Assembly (NCBI RefSeq): GCF_002920915.1 | Contig: NZ_PQVF01000006.1 | Location: 186,001-250,000, forward strand | DNA: 64,000 nucleotides | Reading direction: 5' to 3' | DNA from: Solitalea longa | GTDB taxonomy: Bacteria > Bacteroidota > Bacteroidia > Sphingobacteriales > Sphingobacteriaceae | Part shown: positions 56,369 to 64,000 of the stretch, one piece after another | Numbering within the stretch: position 1 is the first letter of the stretch | Layout: every line of letters starts with the position of its first letter | Position numbers and translations under genes: made by a program | The notes under the pieces: generated by a model | Databases searched by the model: none | What the model saw: only the letters and a program-made list of their open reading frames with translations | Told to the model about the DNA's origin: nothing

Positions 56369-57016
56369 ATGTCGTTAAACTCAATTTTTCAATTTTTTGT
56401 TCCAAAGGACAAGAAATTCTTTCCTCTGTTCGAGCAAGCAACAGAAAATCTTACTACCATGTCGGCCGTAATGATCGAGCTGGTAAATTCAAAAACGGTG
56501 GATGAGCGCAATGCATTGATCCGAAAGATTGATGATCTAGAGCATGTGGGCGATAACATTACTCATAATATTCTAACTGAGTTGAGCCGTAATTTTATCA
56601 CTCCGTTTGATCGTGAAGATATTCATGATCTGGCATCCGTTATTGACGATGTGGCAGATTATCTGAATGGTTCGGCGAAGGATTTCTTGCTTTATGATAT
56701 AATGGATTATTCGCAGGCAATAAAAGATCTGGTGCATTTAATTCACGAAGGAGCCCAAGAGCTTCAAGTGGCTGTTAGAGAACTTAATGGTCTTAAAAAT
56801 ACTAAGTTAATCAGAGAAGCGATGGTTAAAATCCACAGTGTTGAAAATAAAGCCGACAATGTTTTGGATCAAGCTTTAGCGGATTTGTTTAAACACGAGG
56901 AAGATGTAAAAGAGTTGATCAAAATGAAGGAAGTGCTTTCAATGCTTGAATTAGCTACTGATAAGTGCGAAGACGCAGCTAACGTTATTTCTTCAATTGT
57001 ATTAAAGAACTCATAG
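56369..57016 (+). CDS. DUF47/PhoU-like protein
   Basis: A 215-aa all-helical protein of the DUF47 (PhoU-like) family, which accompanies Pit phosphate transporters. Metal-binding-type acidic/His motifs are in LEHVGDNITHNILTEL, DREDIHDLASVIDDVADYL (in pieces), and a later IHSVENKADNVL and ATDKCEDAANVI. The Pit gene begins 23 bp downstream, so the two form an operon; it likely modulates that transporter. Confidence 0.93.
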   Translation: MSLNSIFQFFVPKDKKFFPLFEQATENLTTMSAVMIELVNSKTVDERNALIRKIDDLEHVGDNITHNILTELSRNFITPFDREDIHDLASVIDDVADYLNGSAKDFLLYDIMDYSQAIKDLVHLIHEGAQELQVAVRELNGLKNTKLIREAMVKIHSVENKADNVLDQALADLFKHEEDVKELIKMKEVLSMLELATDKCEDAANVISSIVLKNS

Positions 57017-57039
57017 TTTAACAGCGAAAAGCTTTCCGA

Positions 57040-58080
57040 ATGACCCTGTTGATCATCATCATCGTTTTGGCCTTCATATTTGATTTTATCAATGGCTTTC
57101 ACGATGCAGCAAATTCTATTGCTACAATTGTTTCTACAAAAGTATTAACTCCGTTCCAGGCGGTTATCTGGGCCGCTTTTTTTAATGTAATGGCGTTTTG
57201 GATATTTGAACTTCACGTTGCAGATACCATCGCAAAAACCGTTAAAACTGATGCCATTAGCCTTGAGGTGATTTTTGCCGGGCTTTCTGCGGCCATCATC
57301 TGGAATTTAATTACCTGGTGGGCCGGTATTCCTTCCAGTTCATCCCATACTTTAATTGGTGGTTTCGCTGGTGCGGCCATTTCTCACGCCGGTTTCGGCG
57401 TAGTGAAACTGGAAGTAGTTATTCCCATTTTATTATTTATTGTAGCTGCTCCGATTATTGGTATGCTGGTTTCCTACACAATTTCTGTGATCATGCTCTG
57501 GTTGAGCAGGAGGGGGAATCCGTATAAACTCAATAACACATTTAAGGGGCTACAATTGCTTTCATCGGCCATGTTTAGTTTGGGACATGGTGGTAATGAT
57601 GCCCAAAAGGTAATGGGTATTATTGCTGCAGCCTTGGTTGTATATGCTAATCAGCATCCCGACAGTATTCCTGAATGGATGGTGGTAGTGCGCGAGGCCG
57701 GCAAAATTAAGCATATCCCTTCATGGGTGGTAATTGGCTGTTACTCGGCCATTGGTTTTGGTACCTTATTTGGCGGTTGGAAGATCGTTAAAACAATGGG
57801 TACGAAAATTACTAAAATGACTCCGTTTGAAGGAGTAGCTGCTGAAATGGCAGGTGCTGCTACACTTTTTACCACTGCCGAATTAGGAATTCCAGTTAGT
57901 ACAACACATACCATCACCGGTTCAATTATCGGTGTGGGACTTACAAAACGTATTTCCGCGGTACGATGGGGAGTTACCATTAGCCTCCTATGGGCTTGGG
58001 TGCTAACTATACCTGTTTCCGGATTATTTGCCGCCGGATTCTATTGGCTTTTAAAGATCCTGCATATTGTAGCCAGTTAA
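57040..58080 (+). CDS. Inorganic phosphate transporter, Pit family
   Basis: A 346-aa low-affinity phosphate (metal-phosphate) symporter of the PiT family. The duplicated PiT signatures are present: DFINGFHDAANSIATIVSTKVL near residue 12 and FSLGHGGNDAQKVMGI near 185. GIPVSTTHTITGSIIG lies towards the end. About ten TM helices. Second gene of the DUF47-Pit operon. Confidence 0.95.
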   Translation: MTLLIIIIVLAFIFDFINGFHDAANSIATIVSTKVLTPFQAVIWAAFFNVMAFWIFELHVADTIAKTVKTDAISLEVIFAGLSAAIIWNLITWWAGIPSSSSHTLIGGFAGAAISHAGFGVVKLEVVIPILLFIVAAPIIGMLVSYTISVIMLWLSRRGNPYKLNNTFKGLQLLSSAMFSLGHGGNDAQKVMGIIAAALVVYANQHPDSIPEWMVVVREAGKIKHIPSWVVIGCYSAIGFGTLFGGWKIVKTMGTKITKMTPFEGVAAEMAGAATLFTTAELGIPVSTTHTITGSIIGVGLTKRISAVRWGVTISLLWAWVLTIPVSGLFAAGFYWLLKILHIVAS

Positions 58081-58109
58081 TATAAACGTTCTCTTTTCCC
58101 TCCACTTTT

Positions 58110-58158
58110 CTCCACGCGAAAGAAGATTTTTGTAATTATATAGTTCTTTCGCCTGGAG
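58110..58158. other. Hairpin downstream of Pit
   Basis: GCGAAAGAA (58116-58124) / TTCTTTCGC (58144-58152) with CTCCA/GGAG outer bases. No clear T run. It may end the Pit transcript by another route or be a processing structure. Confidence 0.4.
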
Positions 58159-58263
58159 ATATATTTCTACCTCCTAATTTCTTCTTTCATTAAATCTGCG
58201 TTTTTAACATTGAAAATGTGGAAAATCTATGTTTTTGACTATCAGCTTTAAAGGGTGTTCCTG

Positions 58264-58317
58264 TGGAAAACTTTTGTGGTAAAATGTGGGAGTAAGTGGA
58301 AATAATATCTACCTTTA
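58264..58317 (+). promoter_or_regulatory. mraZ promoter with MraZ-type GTGG boxes
   Basis: TGG triplets at 58264, 58277, 58287 and 58297. The last three are exactly 10 bp apart as GTGGT, GTGGG, GTGGA with 5-bp spacers, matching the known MraZ box layout (TGGGN repeats with 5-bp spacing). They lie directly before a -7-like TACCTTTA (58310-58317), suggesting autorepression of the division cluster. Confidence 0.6.
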
Positions 58318-58346
58318 CATAGGTATTTTGGAAAAAGCCCACTTAC

Positions 58347-58823
58347 ATGACACAATTCATCGGAGAATATGACTGCAAAGTTGATCCCAAAGGAAGGATT
58401 ATGCTTCCGGCTGGGCTCAAAAAGCAGCTTCCTGAAGAAGCGTCGGATAAGTTTGTGATTAACAGAGGGTTTGAGAAATGTTTGGTGCTTTATCCTTTCA
58501 ATGTTTGGCAAAATATCAGTGCCGAAGTAAATAAGCTAAATCTTTATAATCAGAAGAACAGGAATTTTGCCCGCTATTTTTTTCGCGGAGCAACTGAACT
58601 AACACTCGATACTAATAACCGTTTGTTATTGCCTAAGTCATTACTTGATTACGCCGGTATCAATGGGGAGTTAGTACTGTTCCCGTATTCAGATCGGATA
58701 GAGATCTGGTCTAAAGAGGCTTATGATAATTTATTAAATGAAGAACCGGAGGATTTTGCTTTGTTAGCTGAAGAAGTGATGGGCGGAAAAGTCGGAGAAA
58801 GGAGTTTCGATGAGTTACCATAA
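58347..58823 (+). CDS. mraZ: Division/cell-wall cluster regulator MraZ
   Basis: A 158-aa DNA-binding protein with two tandem SpoVT-AbrB domains. First motif DPKGRIMLP, second DTNNRLLLP (the usual DxxGR has N in place of G). It represses its own dcw operon in other bacteria, and the repeated GTGG boxes upstream support that here. First gene of the cluster; it overlaps rsmH by 14 bp. Confidence 0.95.
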   Translation: MTQFIGEYDCKVDPKGRIMLPAGLKKQLPEEASDKFVINRGFEKCLVLYPFNVWQNISAEVNKLNLYNQKNRNFARYFFRGATELTLDTNNRLLLPKSLLDYAGINGELVLFPYSDRIEIWSKEAYDNLLNEEPEDFALLAEEVMGGKVGERSFDELP

Positions 58824-59706
58824 TCCCGTAATGTTAAATGAATGTTTGGAAGGATTGAATATCAATCCGGATGGTGTGTATGTGGATGTAACATTTGGTG
58901 GTGGCGGACATTCAAAAGCGATCTTATCGAAATTAGATAAAGGTACATTGATTTCCTTTGATCAGGATCCTGATGCGGAGGCAAATGCACCTGATGATGA
59001 TCGTTTTATTTTTGTAGCGCAGAACTTCAGGTACCTGAAAAAATTCTGTAAACTGAACGGATTTCCCAAAGTGGATGGAATTCTGGCTGATTTGGGGGTT
59101 TCTTCTCATCAGTTTGATAGTGCCGAAAGAGGTTTTTCTATACGCTTTGATGCCGATTTGGATATGCGAATGGATCAATCTTCAGAAATAACTGCCAAAA
59201 AGATCATTAATGAATATGCTGAAGCTGAATTACATCGGATTTTTGGCATGTACGGCGAGATTCAAAACTCGAAAACGCTGGCTAAAACAATTGTGATAGC
59301 CCGTTTGAGAGAACCAATTGAAACTGTTGCTCAGCTGAAAGAGGTGGTGAAACCACTTGTTAAACGAGGCAAGGAAAATCAGTATTACGCACAATTATTT
59401 CAGGCTATCAGGATTGAGGTAAACCAGGAACTGGAAGCATTAGTGGAAATGCTTGAACAAGCAGCGGAAATCTTAAACCCCGGAGGTCGACTGGTAGTAA
59501 TGTCATATCATTCGCTTGAAGATCGATTGGTAAAGAATTTCATCAATAAAGGAAAATTTAGGGGTGAGGTAGAAAAGGATTTCTTTGGAAATGAAATAAA
59601 GCCTTTTGAAGCATTTACTCGTAAGGCCATTATTCCTACTGATGATGAAATAAAAGAAAATAATCGTGCGCGTAGTGCAAAATTAAGAATAGGAGTGAAG
59701 TTATAG
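58810..59706 (+). CDS. rsmH: 16S rRNA (cytosine-N4)-methyltransferase
   Basis: Methylates C1402 (E. coli numbering) of 16S rRNA. 298 aa. The N-terminal SYHNPVMLNECLEGL, SAM motif VDVTFGGGGHSKAIL, ADLGVSSHQFD and the C-terminal MSYHSLEDRLVKNF are all characteristic. ATG 58810 overlaps the mraZ end by 14 bp, so the genes are coupled. Confidence 0.97.
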   Translation: MSYHNPVMLNECLEGLNINPDGVYVDVTFGGGGHSKAILSKLDKGTLISFDQDPDAEANAPDDDRFIFVAQNFRYLKKFCKLNGFPKVDGILADLGVSSHQFDSAERGFSIRFDADLDMRMDQSSEITAKKIINEYAEAELHRIFGMYGEIQNSKTLAKTIVIARLREPIETVAQLKEVVKPLVKRGKENQYYAQLFQAIRIEVNQELEALVEMLEQAAEILNPGGRLVVMSYHSLEDRLVKNFINKGKFRGEVEKDFFGNEIKPFEAFTRKAIIPTDDEIKENNRARSAKLRIGVKL

Positions 59707-59707
59707 G

Positions 59708-60109
59708 ATGAGCGAAAGAATACAAAATACACTCAGGGATGAACTTGAACCAAGGTTAAAGGAGATGCCGAAAGAGCCGAAGGCTATGCCGCGCAATTTC
59801 TTTACGCTTTTGTTAAAAGGTGATTTCATTACTGAGAACACTGCTGTAAGGTGGTTGCCGTTTTTTGTGTTTTTAGGAGGATTGGCAATGTTTTACATTA
59901 CTAACCGCCATTTTGCCGAACGAAACATCCGTGAGATTGATAAAGCCAATAAGGAACTTAAGGAACTCAGATGGGAATACATGACCACTAAAGCTGAACT
60001 GATGTTCTTAAGTAAACAAACCGAAGTGGCTGCAAGGGCCGAGAAAATTGGATTAAAAGAATCAATAGAACCACCAAAAAAAATAGTGATCCAAGAGAAT
60101 GAAAATTAA
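59708..60109 (+). CDS. FtsL-like cell division protein
   Basis: A 133-aa bitopic protein in the ftsL position. Cytoplasmic 1-47, one TM helix about 49-68 (FFVFLGGLAMFYITNR), then a periplasmic coiled coil (NIREIDKANKELKELRWEYMTTKAEL, in pieces). FtsL is poorly conserved, so the call rests on topology and order. It begins 2 bp after rsmH and overlaps ftsI by 11 bp. Confidence 0.85.
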   Translation: MSERIQNTLRDELEPRLKEMPKEPKAMPRNFFTLLLKGDFITENTAVRWLPFFVFLGGLAMFYITNRHFAERNIREIDKANKELKELRWEYMTTKAELMFLSKQTEVAARAEKIGLKESIEPPKKIVIQENEN

Positions 60110-62198
60110 AACTGACATAACACTCCGTGTTTACGTTGCGTATGCAGTCCTGTTTGTTTTCGCTTTTGCTATTGTTTTCAGGATTTGGCAGGTACAGTTT
60201 GTCCAAGGTGCAAAGTGGTCGAAAATGGCTGATAGCCTTTCAACCAAGTTTGTGAATGTAGAGGCTGTACGTGGCAGTATTTATTCTGAAGATGGAAGTT
60301 TGATCGCTACCTCAATGCCTGAATACGAGGTCCGCATGGATGTAAATGCCGATCCGATCACAGATGATCTATTTAAGGAAAAAGTTGACTCCCTGAGCCT
60401 TCGTTTGTCTCTTTTGTTTAAAGACAGAAGTAAAGATGAATACAACAGGGCGTTAAAAATGGCAAGGTCTGAGGGCCAACGTTATTTTCTGGTTCAGCGT
60501 AAAGTTGATTTTAACCAATTAAAAACCCTCAAATCCTTCCCGATCTTTAATATGGGACGTTATAAGGGTGGTTTAATTGTTCTTCAAAAAAATAAGCGAA
60601 TACTTCCTTTCAAGTTATTAGCATCAAGAACCATCGGTTATTATGTTGAGAAACAAAAACCAGTAGGACTTGAAGGGGCTTATAATGAATATATAGCCGG
60701 TAAAACCGGTAAACGTTTAATGCAACGCATTGCCGGAGGAGTTTGGATGCCTGTTAATGACGATGTTGAAATTGCGCCGGTTGATGGTAGCGATATCATT
60801 TCAACCTTAAACGTAAACATTCAGGACGTTGCTCAAAATGCATTGCAAAAGCAATTGATCGCCCAAAACGCTTCTAGTGGTACGGTGATATTAATGGAGG
60901 TGGCAACAGGAGAAATCCGAGCGATTGCCAACCTACAGCGAGTTGCTCCTCAGCAATATGAAGAAAAATATAATGTGGCCGTTGGTTCAGCTACTGAACC
61001 TGGTTCTACTTTCAAACTAGCTTCATTTCTTGTTGCACTTGAAGACAATAAATTTAGTTTAGATGATACCATTGATGTAAGCAAGGGCTATTGTGTTTAC
61101 CGAAACAGGATCATGAAAGACTCGCACCTGATCAAGGACAAGCGAGTGACCATGAAAAATGTTTTTGAGCAATCCTCAAACGTTGGAACTTCATTGGCTA
61201 TTACCAGGGCTTATAAAAATAATCCAGAGAAATTTGTTGAAGGCTTGGAACGATTGGGCTTAGGCCATCGTATGGGTATTCAGATTCCGGGAGAGGCTCG
61301 TCCAATGTTTAAGCATCCGGGAGATAAGGGGTGGTCAGGAACAACGCTGCCATGGCTATCCATAGGGTATGAGCAAACCATTACTCCGCTTCAAACACTT
61401 ACTTTATACAATGCTGTTGCCAACAATGGCACCATGGTGGCGCCTAAGTTTGTTAAGGAGATCAAGTACCTGGGTAAAACCATCGAAAAGTTTGATACCA
61501 AAGTGTTGGTAGAAAGAATAGCTTCAGAATCAACCATACAAAAAGCGCATGAGTTGTTAGAAGCAGTAGTTCAAAATGGCTCAGGTAAAGTGTTGAATAC
61601 TTCAGTATTTCCTATTGCCGGTAAAACAGGTACTGCTCAAATAGCGGATGGGAAATTGGGTTATAGAGTAAAACGTTATCAGGCTTCTTTCTGCGGATAT
61701 TTTCCGGCTAATAATCCTAAGTACTCCATGATTGTGGTAATCAATGAACCTACCAATCAGTTATATTATGGAGGTGCAGTGGCTGCTCCGGTATTTAAGG
61801 AAGTGGCAGATAAGGTGTATGCTACTCAATTGGAAATTCATCCGGGAGTAGAAAAACAATATGTTTTAAATGTCAGGGAAGTGCCTTTGGCAAAAGCCGG
61901 TTATAGAACAGAAACAGAATTTATCTACAATAAACTTAATGTGTCTTATAGTGAGAACACGAAAGGGAACTGGGTACAAACTGCACAGCATGATAATTCG
62001 GTAGAAGTGAATGAAAAGAATGTATCAGAGAAAGCTGTGCCGAATGTAGTGGGTATGGGCCTGAAGGATGCTATTTACATATTAGAAAATGCCGGTTTAA
62101 GGACAGTTGCAAGAGGTTGCGGTAAAGTTGTAGGGCAATCAATGACTGCGGGTACACCAATAGTTAAGGGTAGAACGATAGGATTAGAATTAAGGTAA
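60099..62198 (+). CDS. ftsI: Penicillin-binding protein FtsI/SpoVD with PASTA domain
   Basis: A septal peptidoglycan transpeptidase, 699 aa. TM helix about 10-30, PBP dimerisation domain, then the transpeptidase: S303-TFK306 (SxxK), SSN (SxN, in FEQSSNVGTS) and KTGTAQ (KTG). The C-terminal 60 residues form a PASTA domain (VPNVVGMGLKDAIYILENAGL). Overlaps ftsL by 11 bp; murE begins 2 bp after the stop. Confidence 0.96.
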   Translation: MKIKTDITLRVYVAYAVLFVFAFAIVFRIWQVQFVQGAKWSKMADSLSTKFVNVEAVRGSIYSEDGSLIATSMPEYEVRMDVNADPITDDLFKEKVDSLSLRLSLLFKDRSKDEYNRALKMARSEGQRYFLVQRKVDFNQLKTLKSFPIFNMGRYKGGLIVLQKNKRILPFKLLASRTIGYYVEKQKPVGLEGAYNEYIAGKTGKRLMQRIAGGVWMPVNDDVEIAPVDGSDIISTLNVNIQDVAQNALQKQLIAQNASSGTVILMEVATGEIRAIANLQRVAPQQYEEKYNVAVGSATEPGSTFKLASFLVALEDNKFSLDDTIDVSKGYCVYRNRIMKDSHLIKDKRVTMKNVFEQSSNVGTSLAITRAYKNNPEKFVEGLERLGLGHRMGIQIPGEARPMFKHPGDKGWSGTTLPWLSIGYEQTITPLQTLTLYNAVANNGTMVAPKFVKEIKYLGKTIEKFDTKVLVERIASESTIQKAHELLEAVVQNGSGKVLNTSVFPIAGKTGTAQIADGKLGYRVKRYQASFCGYFPANNPKYSMIVVINEPTNQLYYGGAVAAPVFKEVADKVYATQLEIHPGVEKQYVLNVREVPLAKAGYRTETEFIYNKLNVSYSENTKGNWVQTAQHDNSVEVNEKNVSEKAVPNVVGMGLKDAIYILENAGLRTVARGCGKVVGQSMTAGTPIVKGRTIGLELR

Positions 62199-62199
62199 A

Positions 62200-63663
62200 A
62201 TGAAACAGCTAAGCAATATTTTAGAAAACATTTCTGTGCTTGATGTTAAAGGTTCGCTGAATATTCCGGTGGCTTCTATCACATTTGACTCAAGGGCTGT
62301 GGGTAAAGATTGTTTGTTTGTTGCTGTTAAAGGTACCGCTGTTGATGGACATAAGTTTATTCTACAGTCGATAGAAAAAGGAGCAACTGCAATTCTATGC
62401 GAAGAGTTTCCAGCAGATATTCAGCCTAATGTAACCTATATTAAAGTTAATGACAGTCACGCCGCCTTAGGTTGGCTAGGAACTTCATTCTATAATCAAC
62501 CTTCTTCAAAATTAAAACTGGTAGGAGTAACCGGCACAAATGGTAAGACCACTTGCGCTACCTTGCTTTTCAATTTATTTAGAGGATTGGGTTATAAATG
62601 CGGGTTGCTGTCAACAGTTCAGAATCAAATTGAGGACAAAATAATTCCTTCAACACATACCACGCCTGATGCCATTGCCTTAAATGAGTTATTGGCTCAA
62701 ATGGTTGATTTTGGTTGCGAATATGTGTTCATGGAAGTTAGTTCTCACGCCGTTGCCCAAAAACGCATAGAAGGGCTGGAGTTTGCCGGTGGAATGTTCA
62801 CCAATATTACTCATGACCACCTCGATTTTCATAAAACCTTTGACGAATACTTAAAGGTTAAAAAGGCTTTCTTCGATCACTTGCCTGCCGGTGCTTTTGC
62901 ATTAAGTAATGTTGACGATAAGCGGGGAATGGTAATGCTTCAAAATACAAAGGCTAGTAGAAAAACCTACAGCTTACAAAGCATGGCCGATTTCAGAGCC
63001 AAACTATTAGAGGATCATTTTACCGGTATGCTTTTGCACATTGACGGTGTGGAGGCCTGGTTTAAAATGGTGGGTAAATTCAATGCTTATAATTTATTGG
63101 CTGTTTACGCTTCCGCAATTTTGTTGGGGCAGGACAAGCTAGAGGTCTTAAGTGTACTGAGTAATCTAACAGGAGCCGAAGGACGTTTTGATTATATAGT
63201 GGCACCGAATAAAGTAGTAGGTATTGTTGACTATGCTCATACTCCTGATGCGGTTGAAAATGTCTTGGAAACGATCCGCGAAATTCGTCGCCCTTCAGAA
63301 AAAATTATTACGGTAATTGGTTGTGGTGGTGATCGTGATAAAACCAAGCGCCCGGAAATGGCAAAAGTAGCCTGCGAATTAAGCGATAAAGTAATTCTTA
63401 CCTCTGATAATCCTCGCACTGAAGATCCTCAGTTGATTATTAAAGAAATGGAAGCTGGAGTTCCGATTACGAAAAAAGGTTCTACCGTTTCGATTACTGA
63501 TCGTCGTGAAGCAATTAAAACGGCCATTATGCTGGCGCAACCTGGTGATATCATCTTATTAGCCGGTAAGGGCCATGAAAAATACCAGGAAATCAATGGT
63601 GTAAAACATCATTTTGATGATAAAGAAGAAATATTATCTCAATTTGAAAATTTTAGAATTTGA
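62200..63663 (+). CDS. murE: UDP-MurNAc-tripeptide synthetase (meso-DAP adding)
   Basis: Adds the third residue of the peptidoglycan stem peptide. 487 aa. ATP-binding P-loop TGTNGKTT at 111-118, STHTTPDAIAL, ITHDHLDFHKTFDEY. The DNPR motif at 403-406 marks meso-diaminopimelate specificity. Last complete gene of the cluster. Its 3' end runs into an 8-bp-period repeat tract (63644-63675). Confidence 0.97.
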   Translation: MKQLSNILENISVLDVKGSLNIPVASITFDSRAVGKDCLFVAVKGTAVDGHKFILQSIEKGATAILCEEFPADIQPNVTYIKVNDSHAALGWLGTSFYNQPSSKLKLVGVTGTNGKTTCATLLFNLFRGLGYKCGLLSTVQNQIEDKIIPSTHTTPDAIALNELLAQMVDFGCEYVFMEVSSHAVAQKRIEGLEFAGGMFTNITHDHLDFHKTFDEYLKVKKAFFDHLPAGAFALSNVDDKRGMVMLQNTKASRKTYSLQSMADFRAKLLEDHFTGMLLHIDGVEAWFKMVGKFNAYNLLAVYASAILLGQDKLEVLSVLSNLTGAEGRFDYIVAPNKVVGIVDYAHTPDAVENVLETIREIRRPSEKIITVIGCGGDRDKTKRPEMAKVACELSDKVILTSDNPRTEDPQLIIKEMEAGVPITKKGSTVSITDRREAIKTAIMLAQPGDIILLAGKGHEKYQEINGVKHHFDDKEEILSQFENFRI

Positions 63664-63675
63664 AAATTTGAGAAT
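63644..63675. repeat. Octad repeat tract over the murE 3' end
   Basis: Four 8-bp units TTGAAAAT, TTTAGAAT, TTGAAAAT, TTGAGAAT covering the last murE codons and the following spacer. Likely the same class of element as the heptad tracts. Confidence 0.5.
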
Positions 63676-63680
63676 GAGCC

Positions 63681-64000
63681 ATGAGGAACGATAAGGATAA
63701 TTTAATTGTAACAATGACTTTTAAATACTCTCTTGAAATTATTGAGTATACAGAACAATTGGAACTCTTAAAAAAGTTTAACATGGCAAATCAGTTGTTT
63801 CGATCGGGAACAAGCATTGGAGCAAATGTTTGGGAGGCCCAGAATGCCGAAAGTAAAGCTGATTTTATTCACAAAATGAAGGTAGCAGCAAAGGAAGCGG
63901 ATGAAACGGAGTACTGGTTGAAACTATGTACAGAGAGTTCTAGCTATCCAAGGTGCGATAAATTGATAAATAAGTTAGAAGAAGTTATAAAAATACTGAG
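63681..64000 (+). CDS. Four-helix-bundle protein (23S rRNA intervening-sequence type), partial
   Basis: An open frame from ATG 63681 to the window edge, 106 residues visible, no stop. Sequence landmarks are TFKYSLEIIEYTEQL, ANQLFRSGTSIGANVWEAQNAESKADFIHKM (in pieces), and AAKEADETEYWLKLC, which match the four-helix-bundle (S23/IVS) family. Function unknown. Family members occur inside 23S rRNA intervening sequences or as scattered orphans. It occupies the spot where mraY normally follows murE. ATG 63714 is an alternative start. Confidence 0.8.
   Translation, partial: MRNDKDNLIVTMTFKYSLEIIEYTEQLELLKKFNMANQLFRSGTSIGANVWEAQNAESKADFIHKMKVAAKEADETEYWLKLCTESSSYPRCDKLINKLEEVIKIL

Overview
The window looks like a chromosome segment from a Bacteroidota member, most like the Sphingobacteriales (Pedobacter/Solitalea-type). 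This is inference from gene content and signals, with no database search. Supporting signs are TAnnTTTG-type -7 boxes with an upstream TTTG element, outer-membrane TonB receptors with CarboxypepD-like N-terminal domains, a separate atpD-atpC pair, a fused hemC-hemD gene, a long IspG with a central insert, GH92 and GH125 mannosidases, and low to moderate GC. It is mostly chromosomal core with a few accessory modules. No phage, transposase, CRISPR array or rRNA is visible.

Layout: 0-6.6 kb holds a D-aminoacylase-like amidohydrolase, an orphan lipoprotein, a SAM methyltransferase, an MlaF/MlaE lipid-transport pair, an SDR enzyme and a PspC protein. 6.7-18.6 kb holds ispG and a nearly complete haem pathway (hemA, hemCD, hemB, hemL, hemE, hemJ). 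A histidine kinase, a Uma2-family gene and a response regulator sit between hemL and hemE. 18.6-28.9 kb is a mannan/alpha-mannoside locus: two GH92 enzymes, a GH13 enzyme, a GH125 enzyme, a mannose-6-phosphate-isomerase-like cupin and a LacI regulator. Palindromic candidate operators (consensus GCTAAAACGTTTTAGC) lie about 245 bp upstream of both glycosidase operons. 29.0-31.3 kb is an ECF sigma, membrane anti-sigma-like and outer-membrane protein module.

31.4-44.6 kb mixes an ABC ATPase, small enzymes, atpD-atpC, peroxiredoxins, a flotillin-like protein, an acetate-transporter family protein, tRNA-Arg(ACG), adk, obg and MgtC. 44.6-50 kb carries two large outer-membrane receptors with candidate operators upstream. 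50.5-53.8 kb has a lipoprotein, an Rrf2/RIC nitrosative-stress pair and four tRNA-Glu(TTC) genes that bracket it. 53.9-58.1 kb has gap, pgk and a DUF47/Pit phosphate transporter. 58.3-64 kb is the start of the dcw cluster (mraZ-rsmH-ftsL-ftsI-murE), with a four-helix-bundle gene running off the end where mraY would be expected.

The most unusual signal is a set of about ten intergenic elements built from degenerate 7-bp units (sometimes 8 or 9 bp). Most are arranged as two inverted arms. Their unit sequence differs from element to element while the architecture is shared. Several touch the start codons or spacers of haem genes and of atpD-atpC.
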